The position numbers were made by a program, and so were the translations under genes. Positions 60,474 to 64,000 of a stretch of 64,000 nt of DNA are shown here, in pieces (the first letter of the stretch is position 1; each line of letters opens with the position of its first letter). The notes below the pieces were generated by a model. It searched no databases, was not told the DNA's origin, and saw only the letters and a program-made list of their open reading frames with translations. The DNA is from Janthinobacterium lividum (GTDB lineage: Bacteria; Pseudomonadota; Gammaproteobacteria; Burkholderiales; Burkholderiaceae_D): NCBI RefSeq assembly GCF_023509035.1, contig NZ_CP075583.1, forward strand, positions 4,092,001-4,156,000. Direction: 5' to 3'.

Positions 60474-61108
60474 ATGGAAGGTCCTGATCCAAACACCACA
60501 TACCCGATGCCTGGGTTCCGGCAAATCTGTTTTCTAAAGAATATTATCACCCGTCCCAACATTGAAATCGGCGATTACACCTATTACGACGATCCCGACG
60601 GCGTAAGCCAGTTTGAAGACAACGTCCTGTACCATTTCCCGTTCATCGGCGATCACCTAAGAATCGGCAAATTCTGCGCTCTCGCGCGTGGGGTGAAGTT
60701 CATCATGAACGGCGCCAACCATCAAATGAACGGGATTTCAAGCTATCCCTTCTTCATTTTTGGCAATGGCTGGGAAACTGCACGCCCAATCGAGGGCGAA
60801 TTGCCATATAAGGGCGATACGATTATCGGCAACGACGTTTGGATCGGCTACGACACGCTCATCATGCCTGGGGTACGGATCGGCGATGGCGCTATCATCG
60901 CCGCGCGCTCGGTTGTCACCGCCGACATTCCCCCTACGCCATCGTAGGCGGCAATCCGGGACGTGTCGTCCGGGAGCGCTTCGATTCCGCTACTGTGCAA
61001 CGGCTATTGGAAATCGCCTGGTGGAATCGCCCAGCAGAATGGATTGGCCGGCACCTCGACCTGATCCGAGGCGGGGATGTTGACGCGCTCTATGCCGCCG
61101 CCCGGTGA
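60474..61108 (+). pseudogene. Vat/CatB-type xenobiotic acetyltransferase, frameshifted at C5
   Basis: A left-handed beta-helix acetyltransferase: GDYTYYDDPDGV, the loop GVKFIMNGANHQMNGISSYP with the active-site His, hexapeptides GNDVWIGYDTLIMPGVRIGD, and SVVTADIP. At five C bases (60930-60934) the frame ends early; one more C restores PYAIVGGNPGRVVRERFD and a stop at 61108, full family length of about 211 residues. Members acetylate streptogramins or chloramphenicol. Either broken or an assembly indel. Confidence 0.82.
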
Positions 61109-61257
61109 GGTCCTGCACATGGCCGATGCTGGGCCGACCGTGGCCAGCAGCACACCTGCCTCATTCGTTCTATCTAAACGTCAACGTACCTGCGTTTTTC
61201 AACACAATAGGCCAATAGCGGCCAGTCAACTCGCTCCAAAAAATCCTACAATTTATA

Positions 61258-61811
61258 TGACGACCCTTTTAATCATTGACATGCAAGTTGGAATGACCTG
61301 GCCTAAAGCTGAGGTTCGGAATAATCACCAAGCAGAGGACACGATTGCTAGGCTTCTGAGGGATTGGCGGCTTCGAAAAGCGCCAGTGGTTCACGTTCGC
61401 CACATCTCTAGAACGCCCGGTTCGCCGTTTTGGCCCGGCCAACCTGGTGTAGAGTTTCAACCGAAGTTGTCGCCATTGGCGCATGAGCATGTGGTCGAGA
61501 AGAATGTGCCGGATGCCTTCATCAATACCGGTCTTGACCGCTGGCTTCATGCGCGCGGAGAATCAAGTATCGTCATCGTCGGAGTAAGCACCAATAATTC
61601 CGTGGAGAGTACAGCGCGGACCGCAGGCAATCTAGGCTTCAAAACCTTCGTTGTATCAGACGGTACGTATGCATATGCGAAAACCGATTTCAACGGGGTA
61701 GCGCGTTCTGCCGACGAGGTTCACGCGATGGCGCTTGCTAATCTAGATGGTGAGTATGCGACAATTATTCGCTCGGGCGATGCACTGAATGTGGCGCATT
61801 CTCTGGTATAA
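61258..61811 (+). CDS. Isochorismatase-like hydrolase lacking the catalytic Cys
   Basis: 184 residues. Asp of the triad is in LLIIDMQVGM and Lys in EHVVEKNVPDAF. The position usually held by the catalytic cysteine reads VGVSTNNSVESTARTAGNLG, with no cysteine. A substituted active site suggests altered chemistry or binding only. It stands alone, 150 bases after the broken acetyltransferase. Confidence 0.8.
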
Positions 61812-61891
61812 AAAACTGAGGTGCGGTCGTCAATCGGCCAAAAGCAGCCGCTCAGCGAGCTGAATAGTTTTTCGTTTTCAGGGATTGGGGA

Positions 61892-62290
61892 ATGAAGATA
61901 CTCAACGAGCGAAGTGGAGTTCCGATCATAAAAGATACCGAGGATGAAGGACCAATCCCTTCAGCCTGGCGCCCGGTGCTAAGACAAATCGTTAATGCAT
62001 TCGTGCTCCATGACTACTGTCTGAGCGATGGCGTGCCTGGGGTCGCTCCAGTGTCAGAAGAGACCGCTGCGCAAATCGAGAGGCACATCAAAAACTATGG
62101 AGCGACGCTGATTCAGCTTCCCAAGGAATCCTGGAATACGTCAGTGTGCATCTGGATGGGGGATCGCTGGGATGCCCTTATTGATCTATGGACGGCAGAA
62201 GAAGGCAGCAGTGATCTCGTACTGCAAGTTCGCATATCAGAGATTAGCGACGGCTACGTCATGACTGTGTACATGGTGTACGTACCCTGA
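61892..62290 (+). CDS. Protein of unknown function
   Basis: 132 residues behind GGGGA. Pattern SAWRPVLRQIVNAFVLHDYC, then TSVCIWMGDRWDALIDLWTA and a beta-rich end (DGYVMTVYMVYVP). It resembles small DUF families linked to immunity or toxin clusters, without a firm match. Confidence 0.65.
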   Translation: MKILNERSGVPIIKDTEDEGPIPSAWRPVLRQIVNAFVLHDYCLSDGVPGVAPVSEETAAQIERHIKNYGATLIQLPKESWNTSVCIWMGDRWDALIDLWTAEEGSSDLVLQVRISEISDGYVMTVYMVYVP

Positions 62291-62476
62291 TACATAACCA
62301 TGCTGATTGAGGAATGCAAGTTCAACCAGCAGGCGTCGTCAATGCTGTTCGTGAGTGACAGTTAAGGGGCGGAACCTGCCAACGACAGTAGTCGGCCAAA
62401 AGCGTGCATTGGAATCTAGGTAATTGTAAATCCCCGGAGTCGTCTCGCAACTGATAGCCTGTACTGGAAAAGCACT

Positions 62477-63298
62477 ATGGACAGAAAACAAAACCAGCCT
62501 GTCACCGACTGGGTCATCAGAAGCATTCAACCCGGCAGCGTGGAACGTATCGAAGCGTGGTTCGGCAGCCATGGCTACGACCCGCACCGCCACGACACCT
62601 ACTCGATTGGTCGCACTCTTGCTGGCGTGCAGAGCTTTCACTACAAAGGATCGCTGTGCCATGGCGTGCCAGGCAACACGCTCGTGCTTCACCCTGACGA
62701 ACTGCATGACGGAATGGCTGGTACCGAGTCAGGCTTTCGCTACCGCATGGCTTACGTTGACCCTGCATTAATTCAGAACATTCTGGGTGGGCAACCTTTG
62801 CCCTTTATAACAGGTGGGGTCTCGAACGATCCACGCCTGTACCATGCCAGCGAAGCCTTTGTGCAGGCGGTGGATAAACCATTGGAAATGCTGGAAGAAC
62901 AAGATGCTCTCTATGACCTAGCAATGGCTTTGCGTGCCGTCGGGGGCAAGCACGTTGGCCGTAAACACCTGGATTACCGCTCAGCCGAACGTGCTAGGGC
63001 GTTCATCATGGAACATCTGCACCTGAACATTACCCTGGAGATGCTCGAACATGCCAGTGGGCGTGAACGCTGGAGCCTGTCACGAGATTTCAGGGCTCTC
63101 TACGGCACTAGCCCCTACCGCTTCGTGACCCAACGGCGCTTGGACCGCTTCCGCAGGCTAGTCCTAGACGGATTCAAACTGGTTGATGCTACCCTTGCTG
63201 CTGGCTTCCACGATCAAAGCCACATGACCCGCCACTTCAAGCGCTGCTACGGCGTATCTCCTGTACGTTGGTTGGAACGCTTGCGTGCCGCACGCTAA
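62477..63298 (+). CDS. AraC-family regulator with cupin sensor
   Basis: 273 residues. The N-terminal half is a cupin-like AraC_binding domain (DPHRHDTYSIGRTLAGVQSF, LVLHPDELHDG). The C-terminal double HTH is NITLEMLEHASGRERWSLSR then DFRALYGTSPYRFVTQRRLD and AAGFHDQSHMTRHFKRCYGV. The usual neighbour, a LysE-type exporter, is absent. Confidence 0.87.
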   Translation: MDRKQNQPVTDWVIRSIQPGSVERIEAWFGSHGYDPHRHDTYSIGRTLAGVQSFHYKGSLCHGVPGNTLVLHPDELHDGMAGTESGFRYRMAYVDPALIQNILGGQPLPFITGGVSNDPRLYHASEAFVQAVDKPLEMLEEQDALYDLAMALRAVGGKHVGRKHLDYRSAERARAFIMEHLHLNITLEMLEHASGRERWSLSRDFRALYGTSPYRFVTQRRLDRFRRLVLDGFKLVDATLAAGFHDQSHMTRHFKRCYGVSPVRWLERLRAAR

Positions 63299-63369
63299 CT
63301 TGCAGGATCGTACAAGACCAGCGGTTCCCAGTTCGATACCATGATAACTTCAACTACTGAGGATTTATC

Positions 63370-63756
63370 ATGTCTGAGACCCGTCACCAACACGCATCGC
63401 TCCCCGTAAACCTGGCGCAAAAAGCTTCGCTTATCGAACAGCAGTGGAGTCCTAGAGTTGTCGCGGAACTGAACGACTACCAAATTAAGGTTGTGCGGAT
63501 CGAAGGCGAATTCATATGGCACTCTCACCCGGAGACCGACGAAGCGTTTCTTGTGCTGGAAGGTATTTTGCGTATCGATTTGCCAGAAGGCTGCGTCCAT
63601 GTGAATGCGGGTGAGTTATACGTGGTGCCACGTGGCGTGGAGCATAGAACTGCTGCACAGGGCGAAGCTAAATTGATGATGATCGAACCACGAGGCATTT
63701 TGAATACGGGGCACGAGGGTGGGGAGAAAACGGCCCTGAATGATGTATGGATATGA
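63370..63756 (+). CDS. Cupin-fold protein
   Basis: 128 residues. Metal-site motifs are FIWHSHPETDEAFLVLEG (two His, Glu) and GELYVVPRGVEHRTAA (His). A single-domain mannose-6-phosphate-isomerase-like cupin; activity unknown. The remaining 244 bases to the window end show no convincing gene. Confidence 0.82.
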   Translation: MSETRHQHASLPVNLAQKASLIEQQWSPRVVAELNDYQIKVVRIEGEFIWHSHPETDEAFLVLEGILRIDLPEGCVHVNAGELYVVPRGVEHRTAAQGEAKLMMIEPRGILNTGHEGGEKTALNDVWI

Positions 63757-64000
63757 CTTGACATCGCTGAGCTTGATGTCGACGACGTCCGCTTTGGGGC
63801 GAAAGCAGATGCACAAAGCCAAGGTATGAGCAGTCCTGTTCGCTGCCATACTGATGCCATGATGGGGTGTCAAACGAACCCTTGAATGGCTACGCCGATT
63901 TCGCAGACTGCGCCTCCGTCATGTGCGGCGAGCAGACCTTCATCAGGCGCGCCATTTACTCGCGCATTGGAGCTAGGCCGCAAGGTGTTATCGGGCGCCC

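Noticed and set aside
59640..64000. Integron cassette array, suggested by successive unrelated single genes in one orientation.
   Set aside because: No attC-like pair (core RYYYAAC with inverse GTTRRRY) was found in the gaps, and no integrase is present.
63757..64000. Reading frames in the last 244 bases, including one with FADCASVMCGEQTF.
   Set aside because: Too short and cut by the window edge; no family is recognisable and no ribosome site is evident.

Overview
The window looks like a chromosomal segment of a beta-proteobacterium of the Oxalobacteraceae (Janthinobacterium or Duganella type). This is an inference from high-GC codon use, the many LysR, TetR, MarR and MerR regulators, a chitinase with a TP-repeat linker, and efflux, SDR and GNAT families typical of that group. 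A dif-like site at 28729-28756 suggests the segment lies at the replication terminus.

Layout. 1-5.9 kb: the start of an FTR1-type iron permease, a secreted protein, an AdhP-type alcohol dehydrogenase, a MarR/S41-protease pair and the outer-membrane factor of an efflux pump. 6.0-10.9 kb: a divergent TetR regulator, then the adaptor and RND permease of the same pump; two operators of identical design (GTGAC-N14-GTCAC) tie the three pump genes together. 10.9-13.7 kb: two frameshifted SDR genes and a LysR regulator. 13.97-16.98 kb: a compact photosensory operon with a photoactive yellow protein, a PAS-GGDEF diguanylate cyclase and an AMP-binding p-coumarate:CoA ligase-like enzyme with an ACP-like N-terminus. 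17.0-17.5 kb: an XRE regulator.

17.73-28.76 kb is an 11-kb prophage of the tailless, membrane-containing, double-jelly-roll type (corticovirus PM2-like). It carries a repressor with divergent promoter/operator, small early genes, a GpA-type rolling-circle replication protein, a FtsK/HerA-like packaging ATPase, tandem terminators, a P2-like major capsid protein, many small membrane proteins, a jelly-roll-like structural protein and a lambda-R-type transglycosylase. Nearly every gene overlaps the next by ATGA or TAATG. It has no integrase of its own; dif-like sequences at both ends point to XerCD-mediated insertion.

28.8-31.4 kb: decayed genes, then a GH18 chitinase. 31.4-47.8 kb: ordinary accessory metabolism and stress genes: TetR/SnoaL pair, DUF2061, amidase/LysR pair, a five-haem cytochrome fusion, an NRAMP-related transporter, SDR/MerR, DUF4142, and a cadR/cadA metal-efflux pair with a MerR-type 19-bp-spacer promoter. 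47.8-51.2 kb: an ECF sigma/anti-sigma pair divergent from a cytochrome c, Tat phosphoesterase and CuA-like cupredoxin operon. 51.2-59.6 kb: MFS exporter, GNATs, LysR, FAD oxidoreductase, an HTH-citrate synthase fusion and a MarR/thioesterase/GNAT cluster. 59.8-64 kb: a looser set of single genes (Vat-type acetyltransferase, isochorismatase-like, AraC, cupin) with longer gaps.

At least seven otherwise good genes are broken or fused by single-base indels, mostly in homopolymers, between 11 and 30 kb and at 60.9 kb. Assembly error is a serious alternative to true pseudogenisation for all of them. No rRNA, tRNA or CRISPR array was recognised.
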